This document shows, in pieces, positions 12,871 to 24,473 of a stretch of 64,000 bases of DNA. Numbering within the stretch: position 1 is the first letter of the stretch; every line of letters starts with the position of its first letter. Below the pieces are notes generated by a model, which had not been told where the DNA came from, searched no databases, and worked only from the letters and a program-made list of their open reading frames with translations. The translations under genes were made by a program, and so were the position numbers. The stretch is taken from NCBI GenBank assembly GCA_038501195.1, contig JBBPUQ010000007.1, forward strand, positions 2,953,501-3,017,500, in the 5' to 3' direction. This stretch comes from Nemania diffusa. Taxonomy: Eukaryota > Ascomycota > Sordariomycetes > Xylariales > Xylariaceae.

Positions 12871-13884
12871 TCACACCAGGACCGTACCAGTCTCGATGAT
12901 GCGCGCCGGCAATGCCCCCCCGCTGCCATCGGAGCATCGGTCGTCCGGCCCGTAGACATGCGTGACGTAGCCAGTCGCGAACGGACCGAAATAGCCATCG
13001 CCCACCGTGTTGTCCTTGAACCGGTTGCCGTGCGAGGGGCACTCGTCCCCGGTATCGTCGATCCAGTCCGAGTACGCCGAGTACTTGCCCGCCGCGACGA
13101 ACGCGTTGCCCTCGATCAAGTTGTCGTCCGACCCGTCGCGCGTGCGCACCGCGTCGCCCGTCACCTGGCTGAACTCGTTGTCCGAGATGACGTTGCCGCG
13201 CGCGTCGTGCGCCGCGTAGATGGCGTGGATGTACCCCGTGAGGTCCTCGGGCACGCCGTCGCCGTCGCTGTCCGCCGCCGCCGAGTTCTTGACGCCGTGG
13301 AACCTGTTCCCTGTGATCGTGTTGTTGCTCGACTGCCGCAGGCGCAGCGCCGCGTAGCCCTTTGCGTTGGGCTGCCCGCGCGTGTAGAAGGCGCCCACGC
13401 GCTCGAAGAGCATCGAGCGCACGGAGTTGAAGCTGTTGCCTGGCGCCTTGTCGCGGCCTAGGTCTAGGCCTAGCCAGTAGTTCGTCACGGTGAGGCCGGT
13501 GAAGTGCAGGTTCGTGGGCACGGACGCGGAGGCGCTGTCCCCCATTGTAAACCATGTCAAGCCGCTGCCCTCGCCGTCGAACACCGGCTTTGTCGAAGCG
13601 CCCGCCGGCGGTGCGAAGGTGATGGGCTGCCCGGTGAAGTACGTCCAGATCACCGACTGGCTGAGATAAGTCCCCTCGGCCACCACGATGTTCACCGCGT
13701 CGGTGGGCTTGGTGGATGTTACCTTGGCAAGCACCCCTTTGAGCGTCTGGAGGGCGGTTGTCGCACTGGCACCGGTATTGCTGTCGCTGCCGCTAGGCGA
13801 CATGTACAGTGTGGTGGCCGGGACCAGCACGGGTCCCAGCGCCAGCATGCCGTACAGGGGCGCCCATATTCTGCATAAGTGCAT
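12871..13884 (-). CDS. Secreted right-handed parallel beta-helix protein
   Basis: A single-exon gene of 337 residues from the ATG at 13884. That start is chosen because it begins a signal-peptide-like segment (MHLCRIWAPLYGMLALGPVL); an upstream in-frame ATG at 13923 would put a polar stretch before it. After the signal come YMSPSGSDSNTGASATTALQ, the N-terminal block common to pectate-lyase-like helices, and then repeated Asn-rich rungs such as NNTITGNRFHGV, GNVISDNEFSQV, DNLIEGNAFVAA and GNRFKDNTVGDG. Between rungs lies DSDGDGVPEDLTG, an acidic Asp-loop resembling calcium-binding DxDxDG motifs. The fold is usual for polysaccharide lyases and hydrolases acting outside the cell, but no specific active site can be named. 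Third codon positions are very GC-rich and there is no intron, unlike most neighbours; see findings. Confidence 0.85.
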   Translation of the reverse strand: MHLCRIWAPLYGMLALGPVLVPATTLYMSPSGSDSNTGASATTALQTLKGVLAKVTSTKPTDAVNIVVAEGTYLSQSVIWTYFTGQPITFAPPAGASTKPVFDGEGSGLTWFTMGDSASASVPTNLHFTGLTVTNYWLGLDLGRDKAPGNSFNSVRSMLFERVGAFYTRGQPNAKGYAALRLRQSSNNTITGNRFHGVKNSAAADSDGDGVPEDLTGYIHAIYAAHDARGNVISDNEFSQVTGDAVRTRDGSDDNLIEGNAFVAAGKYSAYSDWIDDTGDECPSHGNRFKDNTVGDGYFGPFATGYVTHVYGPDDRCSDGSGGALPARIIETGTVLV

Positions 13885-14798
13885 GTTGTTTACTTGGCAA
13901 CGGTAGTCAGACAGTTCATACACCTATACAGATGCTCTCAAGGCTCGACAGATAAAAACCCGTAAATCCAAGCATTTGCGCTAGACTTGTAGTACAATTC
14001 CGGATGATGAAAGACTAAGAAGATGGGATTGCTATGATATTAGGTCTTCACGGGCGCTTTCTAGATTATGAATATCTACGGTCTCCGAGATCCTGCTCAG
14101 CCCCTCCGGAGGTCCACTGACTAGCAACGCACGGAAGTCAAACTAGGTAAGATATCATGTAGATCGATGCTATTATACGCTTGAAAGTAGCGTAAAAGTT
14201 GTATTAACAACTTTCAAATGTGCCTTTGTCACGGTTCTGCGAGATATGGTTACGTAAGATCCAATTCTGCTAGCAATGTATATATAGTATGTATGGAGAA
14301 TTCCTATTTCGGATCGCAAAATTGTACACCCGACTACTACGACCTTGATGAACTCAACTTAGCGCCTCGATCAACTTGCTACTATCACCTACGATAGACA
14401 TTTACCAATAGGTCGAAAAATCGCGTAGTTCATGCTTCTAGGATGAGATGGTCTTGTTTTTCTGCAAGGCGTTGCGGCTAATCAGGGGATAGCAATTGTT
14501 TACTTACCAGGTCTGAGGCTCTAGGGTTATGAGAGTGCGCTCATCTGGACTTAAGTAGGGAATGCACTTATACACTGCAGACTAAATGCGAATGAGCAGG
14601 AAGTCTCAATGACTTGACATTCGAGTTGCTGTTATAAGGGCGAGAAGCAAAGTTCTTATTGTAGAGTATTTTACTAAAAGAACGCGCAAGTCTATGAAAG
14701 TTACATCAGATATAGTACAATTATTAAGCTACCTATAGCTATACTAATACTTATTCGTACAGACTTTGACGAACACGACCACATCGTGCGATTAGTAT
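13885..14798. other. Intergenic between beta-helix and P450 genes
   Basis: About 900 bases with no supported gene. It includes the 3' flank of the P450 gene and the upstream side of the beta-helix gene. A GTTGTATTAACAACTTTCAA palindromic patch lies near 14198-14218. No repeat shared with the rest of the window was noticed. Confidence 0.45.
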
Positions 14799-16566
14799 TT
14801 AAGACACATTCCGCTTAGTCACCTTGACGTTGAGGCCAGTTTGCTTGCAGAACCAAAAGTTGTGCGTTTTCCACTGCGCATCTTGATTCCACATCTCAAA
14901 CTTAAACTTACTCAAAACCTCTGGGACCAGCTTGTGTATCTCGGCTAAGGAGATATTCTTGCCGATACAGGTGCGCGTGCCAGCACCGAAAGGCACCATG
15001 TATCGGTCCATATTGGTAGCCTTCTCCTTGTCCTCTAGCCATCGAGCCGGTCGATATTGGTCCGCGTCAGGGCCAAAGACGGACTTGTCGAAATGCACCA
15101 CCGCCCCATTCACGCCTACGGTATAGCCCGCGGGCACGAAAGTGCCACAGAGCTCGAGACCCTCAGGAGGAGATATCCTCGGCATGCTAAGTTGCACGCC
15201 CGGGTGCACGCGTAGAGCCTCTTTGATACAAGCACACAGAAGCGGCAGCCTGGCGGCTTCGGCGTAACTCACAGGGAAATGCAGTCTACCATCATTCACT
15301 GCCGTGTCGAGCTCTTCCAGGAGCTCCGCGTACACGTCTGGGTTCTTCATCAGATTGTAGAAGACGGAGCGGAATGCGATCGCAGTCGTGTCTGAACCGG
15401 CGAATCTGGCATGCATCATTAGCTTTCAGAAAACAAATGTTCAAGAGAAAAACTTACAAGGCTACGTAGGCTTCCTGCTCAATGTCGCCCATCTTGAAAT
15501 CTACTTTCTCACCCTTCTCTTCGTAGATATTGTAGAGCTGCTGAAGCACATCTGCTCGTTGCTCATGTTCGGGAGTGGCGCCGATGTTAAACCGCTTCGA
15601 GACAACATCCCGAGTCGCGGTACCGATGGTATCCACTGCCTTTAACGCCGCGATAGATCCGGGAACGACCAAAGCTGAGGATAGGATAAGGGGACGCATG
15701 TATGATGGCGCCACCGAGGTCATACATAGAAAAGGCATAAGAAGGTCTAACGATCGGATCCAGTCCCCGTGATCATGACTCTTCTCCATAAATCCAAACA
15801 TCCGACCAAAGTAAAGCTCGCCGATGACGTCGAAGGCGTACCTATAATCGCAACATTAGTCGCAAGTAGTTAGACTGCAGGGATCATCAAGTATCGGGCG
15901 TACATCTGAAACCATTCCCCCAAGTTCACTGCTTGCTGCGACGCAGCAAAGGACTCCAATCGGCTCACGAAGATCTCGGAGCAGAGATCGATGTACTTTT
16001 CAGACTTCAAAATATTGGCGAGACTGTACACATGGTTTACTATTCTTCTCCTCTCCGAGTGCCGCTTGTCGTTCATCTCCGTGAAGACATCGCGGTGCTT
16101 GCTAAAGTTTTGACTATTCCACGGAGTGTAGAATTCGGTCTTGTTCAAGGGCTTTTGGGTGCGATAGATGAGCTTGATAGCTTCCGGGGATGCGCAGGTA
16201 ACCTCATTCGGGCTAGTTCTAAGGACAGGACCGTACTTTTCATGAAGGCGTCGTGTGGTTTTCTCCGCTGCGGATAGCTGGTATTAGCACGCGTTCCTTT
16301 CTTAGGCTTATAAAATCGATAAAAAGGCTAACTAAAGGATTGCCAAGTCGGCGGCTGAGGAATGAAAAGCAATACATACTTTCACCGGTTGCTATTTGCA
16401 TCATATACCATACTCGACTCACGGACGCCAACCAGGGACCCGGAACCTTGCTGAGCGGGTGGAAGTTTCTGGCGTAAATAATCCATCCTACCCAGTAAAC
16501 CACAACTACGACAGCAATGGTAGCGAATGGGTGGGATAATCCAAACAATCCAATATGAAAAGCCAT
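14799..16566 (-). CDS. Cytochrome P450, pisatin-demethylase-like
   Basis: Four exons: 16566-16380, 16267-15904, 15841-15458 and 15405-14799, giving 513 residues with correct phase at every junction. Introns start GTATGT, GTACGC and GTAAGT, and each has a CTAAT-type branch site (CTAATA, CTAATG, CTAATG). The N-terminus is a membrane anchor (residues ~12-30, ending VVYWVGWIIYARNF) followed by the Pro-rich hinge HPLSKVPGPWL. The I-helix has AGSDTT at 314-319, the ExxR helix has E374 and R377, the PERF-like box reads YRPARW, and the heme loop FGAGTRTCIG places the ligand Cys at 458. It should be an ER-bound monooxygenase. Overall pattern resembles the large fungal family that includes pisatin demethylase; substrate unknown. 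All key residues are present. It stands alone: the nearest gene on either side is about 1-2.4 kb away. Confidence 0.93.
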
Positions 16567-18965
16567 CTTGGCAAGAATTCAGCTGTAGGAGCACAGACGA
16601 CTAGATGACCATGGCATTCGGGGTCACTTGCGGGGAGACGAACTCTTCATATACAAAGAGTGCTAGGTAGGTGTGTAGCAATTCCTACACTAGGTATTCA
16701 TGCATCTATCATGTATCATACGACTAACATCTTGTGGGTTTATCGCTCTAGCTATATCCAGCTACATGTAGATGCTTCGTGTGCTCTAATACAAACACCC
16801 ATGTGGTACACACGTGCTAATATGATGCTAGGGAAGACGGAGTATATTCCCTTGAGTAAATACCTGGTATCCCTTTGGGTGCCGTTTCACCTCCGGGACA
16901 TAAAAGGTGGAGTTCATAACATGGATAAGGGAATATAGTACTGTTTACGTAACTAACAGAAAAGAACTGAGTGGTTAAAACTACTCGGGTAGTTATATTA
17001 TTGGTTAGATCAGTTATATAGTACGCCCCGATATTACGTTATCTATGTCATTTATTCTACTTTTTATGTCCCGGAGCACCCAAAGGGATACATAGGAGTT
17101 GAAGTTAATATGGCCAGGACATGGCCAACCCCGTGCAATGGATTACGGATATAAAAGAGTTAGGCGTAAAGGCTAGATAAGTAAAACCGTTCGTCTTTAT
17201 TCCTAAATCATCGGCACTTTTTCCCATTCGGCTTGTAGGCCGCATCCGTTCGTCCACCTCGGGGTCTGCTCTGGCAAGGATCAAATGAGATGGGAACAGA
17301 CCATCTTAGTTCCATGTATGTTATACCCCCAGGTTTTATACACTAGCGCCAACAGACACTCGAAACACCTAGTCTACTCAATGTTAATCTTTATGCAGAT
17401 CTTGGCCGTAAACTGGCGTGTTAGGATATCGTCAATGAGAGGAGGTCTTGGCTGGCTTCCGGGTTAGGCTCGGGAATTGCGCGGCAGGCCACTAGTCTAG
17501 CCGAACTAACTGCTTTAAGTGCTCTTGAGGATTATGTAGTAGTGTACTTATGTTAATTGTTAATTTGAACCATTCATAAACAACCCGCAGTGGCCAAATG
17601 CGCCGGCGACCGATCGGCAAACCCGACCGATTGTTTTCGAAGTTCCTAGCATTTGCATGGGATATGCTCCGCTGCTCATACAAATCTAAGGTACTGAGAG
17701 CACGCAAAGTGCAAGGATTCCAAAAACTAAGTAGCCAATCTGAGCGAATAGAAACGAAAGAGCTAGAAAGGTGCATACTGAGCATACATACGCAGCATAC
17801 GCATATGTAGGTAGGTAAGTGCGCTACTCATCTAGTGCTTGGGCAAATTAAGTGTGTTGATGGATCGGCGGTTTGACCCGTTACACTACCTACCCGAAAG
17901 GTCCAGTTTTGGAACACGCTATTGGCGGGCGCTATTGCTAACTTTGGACCAAGTGGTTGTTCTCCCGTATGGAACATTGCACGACTAAAACACATCAGTT
18001 CCAACCCCTTTAAAATACTCAATGTTATATTCTACGTGCTGTGAAGAACCCGCGGTTGTACATGATAGCAATGTTGAAATTAAAAACACGAGGGGTGATT
18101 CCAACTTTAGTGTTTTAAAACACAGGTGCGGCTGCAAATATTCCCGCAACTTTGGGACCGAGTACTAGTGTAGCCATACTTTTACTCAACATGTATGGAA
18201 CATCATAGCTCAATCGATGTACCAGCATACTAGAAGTTTTGGATACGCTTGCCTAAAAACCCCTTCCGTTCCAATCCGTTAAAAAACGCTTGTAACGGGG
18301 GTCTGGAACAGGGCCTGTGACATTGATTGCAACCTATATGTGAACGTGGCGATGTTAATGATCACTATGTACATACAACAAGAAGCAGGAAGCGCTCGAT
18401 CACAATTTTCATAATCATAATATTACGTATAGAGATTCCCATTCTCTCTTTCATTTTATCTTTAGTGAGCCGGGCTACTTCGCGACCTTCTCCATCTTAA
18501 GGTAAAGGCATAAACCCCGGGAAATACAGTTAGGTTAATATAGTATATGTCGTACGACTCGGGCTATACTAGCGGAGTATATATGTATGGTTATGCGAGT
18601 CAGAAAAGAAGAGCAGGGCTACCTACTTCTGGCAGTTGTTTACAGTCTCCATAACTGCTATGTAACTATGCTCTGCTGATGCAACCCTGGTCTTCAAAAT
18701 GTAGGTATTACAGGCCCCGGGTCCTCTACCGCTCACCCCGGGTCCGTGCCCAGTACCTTGGACCGCACATCGTGGGACTTTTGTAGGTAATCTGAGTCCC
18801 AGCAAGCTACCGAAATTTTTTGCAGTTTATAACCGAGAAGCATGTCAATTAAATAGGGGCCGTTGATATGTACATACAAGTAGTCGATGGAATCGTTCCC
18901 AACTAGAATCTCGCTTGGTTCATCTTCCGACCCCATTATCTTTCACAATTTCGACTAGATTCAAG
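16567..18965. other. 2.4 kb intergenic with an inverted-repeat element
   Basis: No supported gene. The stretch holds the imperfect inverted repeat at about 16860-17092 and, further right (17870-18320), sequence with several GTTCCAA- and CCGTTA-type short repeats that may be an old small transposon but whose ends I could not define. Open frames here are short and without domains. Confidence 0.5.
16860..17092. repeat. Imperfect inverted repeat, possible MITE
   Basis: The left arm (about 16864-16910) reads GTATCCCTTTGGGTGC, then a 12-base insert, then TCCGGGACATAAAA. The right arm (about 17055-17090) is its reverse complement without the insert. The arms share about 30 of 32 bases and are 145-150 bases apart. 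The size and arms resemble a small non-autonomous DNA element. I did not find a convincing flanking target duplication. Confidence 0.6.
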
Positions 18966-20733
18966 ATGAGGGGGGTATGGAGTTTGTTAGTCATCGCGAC
19001 GGCCTGCTTGGCTTCATTGTCTCAAGCTCAGTCTATGCCACTCTGTGCGGTATGTCGGCATTGAACTCGATCAAACTTAGAATGTCGATGGGCAACACAC
19101 TAACTCGACGACGCTACCTAGAGTAACTGCTTAAGTGTATCTCTTGCGCAGTCAACTTGTGATCCGACAGACATTCCATGTATATGTTCAGACACCGTAC
19201 TGTTGTCTACCGTTGAGACATGTGTCCTGTCAAACTGCACGGTTATCGAAGCACTTTGTAAGTCCCTCTAAACAATACTATCAGGGTCGGACTCACAGGC
19301 TGACTGAGTCTCTTCATTCAGCCGCGAAAAACTCGACAGAAACACTATGCGGTGCGAAAGTACGAGACAATACGGTTGTCACCCCGGTCATTGTCGCTGT
19401 ATCCGGAATTCTGGCCATTGTAGCGGTAGTAATGAGAGTACTAGATGCTCTTCCTAATCGAAAGCTACAGCCCGCTGATATCTGCGCTATTCTTGCTCTC
19501 GTACGTTTATCTCATACTAATTCAACTCACTTTTGGGCCATTTACACGGGCTAACGAAACTTCAGGTTACTGCAATACCACTTGGGACTTTAGAGTTAGT
19601 TAGTAAGTCTTTTACCTCTAGCTTTGAACGGTTCGAGCACAACGATGCAGCAGCTAATCGGGTAATAGTGTCAACTCTTGGGTTCGGGAGAGACATATGG
19701 ACACTTACACCATCCCATATCACGCTTATTGTGAGGGTAAGTACACATGATAATATACTATAGTATCGTAAGAATTTATCGGCTAAAATAAGACACTTTT
19801 TGTAGTTCACATGGGTGACGGAGCTTTTGTACTTCATCCTGTTGTGTTTCACGAAGGTTTCCCTCCTTTTATTCTATCTGCGAGTCTTTCCAAGCCAAAT
19901 GTTCCAAAGAGTTTGCTACATCACCATGGGCGTCGTTGTAGCGTCGGGTATTGCTTTCACCCTTGGCGGAATATTTTATTGTACACCTGTTTCGTACATC
20001 TGGACTGGTTGGACCGGCGAGACAAAAGGTCATTGCGTAAATTTCAATGCCTTCGCCTGGTCTCATGTAAGTCACCCCGGAAGATACTTTTTCTCCTATT
20101 CAGTTTGAAAGACATGAAGGACTAATCTTAATCATCTCTAAGGCCGTCGTAAGCATCGTGCAAGACCTATGGATTATCGCGCTTCCTCTTCCCTCACTTA
20201 TTAACCTACAGCTTGGAACGAGGAGGAAAGTTCATTTGATCCTCATGTTCAGCGTTGGTCTTGCGTAAGCTTTAGATCTCCTCTCGTGGTATCTTCTCGC
20301 TAACATGATCTAGGATCACCGTTATTAGTATTGTTCGCCTGACTACCTTGGTACAGTTTGCTACAACAGCCAATCCAACTTGTGAGTCCTATAATGTTGA
20401 TCTCCATATTTATTCCTAGCTAATGGAGATTTTACAGTCGACAGTGTTCCGACAGCATACTGGAGTGTGCTCGAAGCCTACGTCAGCATCATCTGCTGTT
20501 GTCTACCCTCCGTGCGATCTTTGCTGCGAGCCGTGTCTCCTAACTGCTTCGGTTCCTCGAACGACCCCAATTCCCAGTCTTACAAATTATCCAGGACACC
20601 GATGAACAACTCGAGGGTCATTAACAAGACTGTTACACACCAGATATCTTACACTCCACGATCAAACGAGTCAGATGACATCGAGCTAGTGGAGAAGGAG
20701 TCAGGTCAACCAGCGAAATATTCGGGCTGGTAA
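18966..20733 (+). CDS. CFEM-domain seven-helix receptor (PTH11-like)
   Basis: Eight exons: 18966-19049, 19122-19257, 19322-19500, 19566-19736, 19806-20066, 20143-20264, 20314-20381 and 20438-20733; 438 residues, phases consistent throughout. A signal peptide (residues 1-22) leads into a CFEM domain starting at PLCASNC, with eight cysteines in family spacing (C-x3-C-x9-C-x6-C-x-C, then two more, and the last at STETLC). Seven hydrophobic helices follow, beginning VVTPVIVAVSGILAIV; between helices 2 and 3 is GFGRDIWTLTPSHI, typical of the fungal rhodopsin-like/PTH11 family. The C-terminal ~70 residues are polar and Ser-rich, as expected for a cytoplasmic tail. Such receptors sit in the plasma membrane and sense surfaces or host and nutrient cues. 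All introns have GT-AG ends. Ligand unknown. Confidence 0.93.
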
Positions 20734-23052
20734 GAAGTTCCTAAGAGAAGACACAAAAATGGTGAAGAAGATAAGAATAGGTGTATCAATACAGGCTACG
20801 GAAAACATAATCAAATATCTTTTAAACCAATACTGTGTGGCTGCGCAGAGGGCTATACTGATCAGTAGGCTCTGAACCGCACTGTTACCAATCAGTCATG
20901 GTACCAGCGTTTACGCAAATCCAATAACTACATTTCAAGACATAATACCTAACATAATCATTACCGAAAACTAAACTCGCCAATAAAAACCACGCTTCAC
21001 CTTTACACCTAAGGCCTTGATATTAAGTGTGCTCGTAGCCTTAAAGGGGCTTGAGTTGAAGTAAAAGACTATAGGAGCATGAAAACACTTGCTGAGGTAT
21101 TAGGCGTAACTTGATCTTCCGCAAGGACTTCACTCTCTGAGATCCAAATACTCAATATGTCTCACCATTGCTGCTGCTCCCAGATTTTATGGCAGGAGAT
21201 CTAGACAGGTGCTACATCTACTAATGAACCCCAAGTCATAGACGAGACCAACTCATCGAATAATGACGTTCAACTATATCGATGGTACTGTGTGTATTTA
21301 TATATCCTAAATTTGTACATACCTTTAGGTACTAATAATTGGTAGTCTTGTGAGGGTAAGGCGTCTTAGATATGAAACAATCCGCACTGTATCCGAATCG
21401 CAAGTATCCCCCGCATCTTGATACCTACTAGGTAGGTATTGGGGCTTGTTCGCTGTGTTAATTCTTGAACACTGGGTTTAGTGTTCTGTTTCGCTTGACA
21501 TTGAGAAGCTTATTTTCAGGTCTACTTGGGGTGGTGTCTTGGCGCGATTGCCTTTTAGTATTACAGCAGCTTATGAGTGCGGGATTAGCACATTGAAATA
21601 TCGAATGACATATGTATTAAGTATTCTAATCAATCTACAAAATCGCGGGTCGCCAATCATTTATGCAATGATTAATTAGGTACTCTAGCCAACCCGACCG
21701 CCCAGTTTTGACATCAGCTCCCGACCCTACCTGGCCGGCACCGTGTTCAATGAGTTCCACTATGCCTTTGCCGGCATGGCTCATAAATGCATACTCAATC
21801 CCTGTATTACCCTTGCACTCCGCCACGTGCTCCAGTGAATCAATCGTGAGCTCTTTCTACCAGCGCCAACTATTAACTATTTTAGCTACCCCCCACTCCA
21901 CCTATACACACTAATGCCTATATATCTAACTTGCTTCTAGTTTGTATAAATCCGCAGAAAGCGCCACTGTGTACTTAAAGAGAACAATCTGGGTCCATAG
22001 ATACTGTTCATCGCAGATTTAGTGATGAGGGTATTTTAAAGTGTAAAATCAGCATGTAATAGAGGACCTTTCCTTGTGAAGCAGATGGCATGAAGGACTC
22101 CATTTTCGGATCCTATACAAACCCTCCAGGCATTATATGTCCCGGATACATATACCAGAAGGTGATACATAAGCAGATAATTCATAGGCCCCCGGGAGCT
22201 AACTCGTAGATGATCTACGGCAGACTTCCATGCCGTGTCCCCTAGAGCTGTCTTGATGAGACATATTAGAGGGCCTAGCAGGTGAGTAACGCCAATCCAT
22301 CCTTAGTGCAACTAGCAGCAAATATACGGCGTCTCGAATATCTTTGAGGGTGTAATGTCAGTTGGGCAGGTTAGGCTAAACAAGACCATGCGCTCCAATA
22401 TCCAGCACTCGCCTAACGAGGACGTAAGCGGATCCCTTCACGAGACATTTTAGAGCGCAATAGGAACCTCGTTGTCAGGTGATAAAGTAACCAGACCCTA
22501 TAGGGTGGATATACTAGAAGGTCAGGAATCAATGAATCTATCTATTGAGCCCTATACTACACCTTCTACCTAGCTGCGACAGGACTTCTATTCACTCTGT
22601 GACATCCTCCTCTGACACTCGTTCATTCGCCGCTGATTTTATTGGATGAAGACATGACATTCTGTATGTGGGGATTGGTTGATGGCCGAGCGAGAGGGTG
22701 GTTCAAGAAAGAGGAGGAGGAGAGAAATGGCGTGAAGACGAACTTGAGGCGATCTTCAGCCTTAAACACCTTCTATTTCTGACAGAGTACGCAGGCTATA
22801 TTGACTTTTAACTCCTACTTCATACACACTTAGTATTCTGATGAATGCTAGTGCTGTAGATAGAATTCGTGACGACTACAAGGCTAGAACCGCTCAGAAT
22901 CAAAAATACGCGGTCCTACTCAAAGCTCATGCAGCTCTTATTCGTATTATATATCACTAACGATTAGGGCAAGTTGTATAATACTCCTTACTGCACTGTT
23001 CGTCATAAATCCGCCAGAAAAGGCTCAACCTATTGTCTAGAGAACTTTATTC
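20734..23052. other. 2.3 kb intergenic
   Basis: No supported gene. Contents noticed: a TACCTACTAGGTAGGTA palindrome at about 21422-21438, and a ~79-base segment at 22539-22617 that recurs at 57171-57246. Short open frames at 21635-21914 lie on both strands and lack domains. Confidence 0.5.
22539..22617 (+). repeat. Short dispersed repeat, copy 1
   Basis: Nearly identical to 57171-57246: both start TATCTATTGAGCCC, share GCTGCGACAGGACTTCTATT and end in TCTGACA, with a three-base insertion here and a few changes near the right end. At the other site it lies between two hAT-related sequences, which suggests it belongs to a dispersed element whose full extent is not visible. Confidence 0.75.
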
Positions 23053-24473
23053 TTAAAATGCCGTCGCCCAGTCCGGATATACCTCTTCCTGTCTCGGTGT
23101 TGAGGCGACATTTCGATCATGGATGTGGTCTTCGAGGGGTAAATCCATGTGCTGGCTATGTTCGCCCATCTGTACGCCTCTCTTCTGTATATATCGGGCA
23201 AAGCCTAGCGTCTGCCTCTTCCAGTCTTCCCTGGTCACCTTCCCGTCGATATAGTCTGCGAAAATCATAGCATCAAACGCCGCCTGCGACGTCGATGCCA
23301 CGGTATGTGGACGAAATCCAGCTAGCGCGTCCCCAATCAAGACAACCTTCCCGCCCCAATACTCGTGCTCGGGGCTTATCACGTCTGTGACCGCTTGGAC
23401 GAATGGCTTGTTGGTTCCGCAGATGATCTCCGCGAACTGTGGCGGGAGACGTTCACGCGCGAGCTTCCGCTGTTTCTCCCATGCTCTCATATCCGTCTTG
23501 CCAGGCGGCATGGTGATAGCCCTACGGCGCCCGTTGCAATCCGTCATAATTTCCTCCAATTCATCCGATCCCTCTGGGAAATTTGTATAGTAGACGAAGT
23601 TAAGCAGTCGCTTTCCGGGCTCTACGGTTCCGTCCTTGCCCGGGATGAGGTATGTCAAGATCTGGACGCCCGGACAATGGAAGAAGGTAAATCGTTCGCA
23701 ACAGGTCTTCCTAGTTTCCTCACTCGCCTTGTCTTCTTGAAGTGTCCCGCGCAATGCGCAGTACCCCGCATATTTACGCTCAACGTTGGGTTGGACGAGC
23801 GATCGGATTGTGGAACTTGGCCCATCTGCACCGACAACGATGTCTGCAAGAATTGAGCCTTCCTCGCCCTGGCTGCTTTTCCAAAACACGCGAACACCTC
23901 CTTCTAGCTTGTCCTGATTATCGCCACTTTGCTCCTGCTTGATCTCTGTGACGTTCCGGTCGTGAATATGGACGGCCGTTCCGTGTCCCGGGACCGGATC
24001 CGGGACGTCGCAATAGGGGCTCTCCACACCATCATAGTTCGCGCGCATCATATAGTAAGTTAAGTCCCAAGATGTCATGCTCTGTAACATCTCCTCTTTG
24101 TGCACAATGTTACCCTCGCGGTCGAGGTACTGCCGCGCGTACGAAGTCACCGCTAGTGGTCGATTACACCGGTTGTAGCGCTTGAAGAAGTCCAGCGTGT
24201 CTCCTCCAGCGACGATCCCCGCGCCCTGGTCTTGCAGGAGCGGCTTCACGTTGCGCTCGAGGATAGTGGTATTGTGGCCGAGCGCTCTCAGCGCCAAACC
24301 CGTGGCGAGCCCCCCTAACGACCCGCCTACCTAGATTTCCGTATGGTTAGGATTGAATTCGAAGAGAATTCTTTAAGATGGTGAAAACTTAAGCTCACAA
24401 TTACGAAATGCAACCTTTTCTTAGTGCTACCTTGTTGCCCCTCATCTTGCTGACCTATCGAGCCTACACCCAT
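23053..24473 (-). CDS. FAD-dependent monooxygenase (PF01494-like)
   Basis: Exon 1 is 24473-24399 and exon 2 is 24330-23053; the 68-nt intron (GTGAGC to ATCTAG, CTAACC branch) splits the FAD-binding motif. The 450-residue product starts MGVGSIGQQDEG and reads LHFVI then VGGSLGGLATG, the GxGxxG Rossmann fingerprint (27-32). The DG motif is GADGPSS with Asp195, and the GD motif is LIGDALAGFRP at 357-367, where a canonical member has GDAAH. The RPHTVASTSQAA segment after it resembles bacterial 2,6-dihydroxypyridine 3-monooxygenase and its fungal relatives. It should hydroxylate an aromatic or heteroaromatic substrate with NAD(P)H and O2 in the cytosol. No membrane anchor. Its role in a pathway with the P450 or PKS is only a possibility. 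Confidence 0.9.

Noticed and set aside
12818..13555. Long Arg/His-rich frame opposite and overlapping the beta-helix gene
   Set aside because: Shadow of the GC-rich beta-helix gene; low-complexity Arg/Gly/His composition. The same applies to the + strand frames at 12958-13461 and 13504-13878.
17870..18320. Possible second small transposon with ACCCGTTACA near both sides
   Set aside because: The two sides share only about ten bases and no target duplication could be found.
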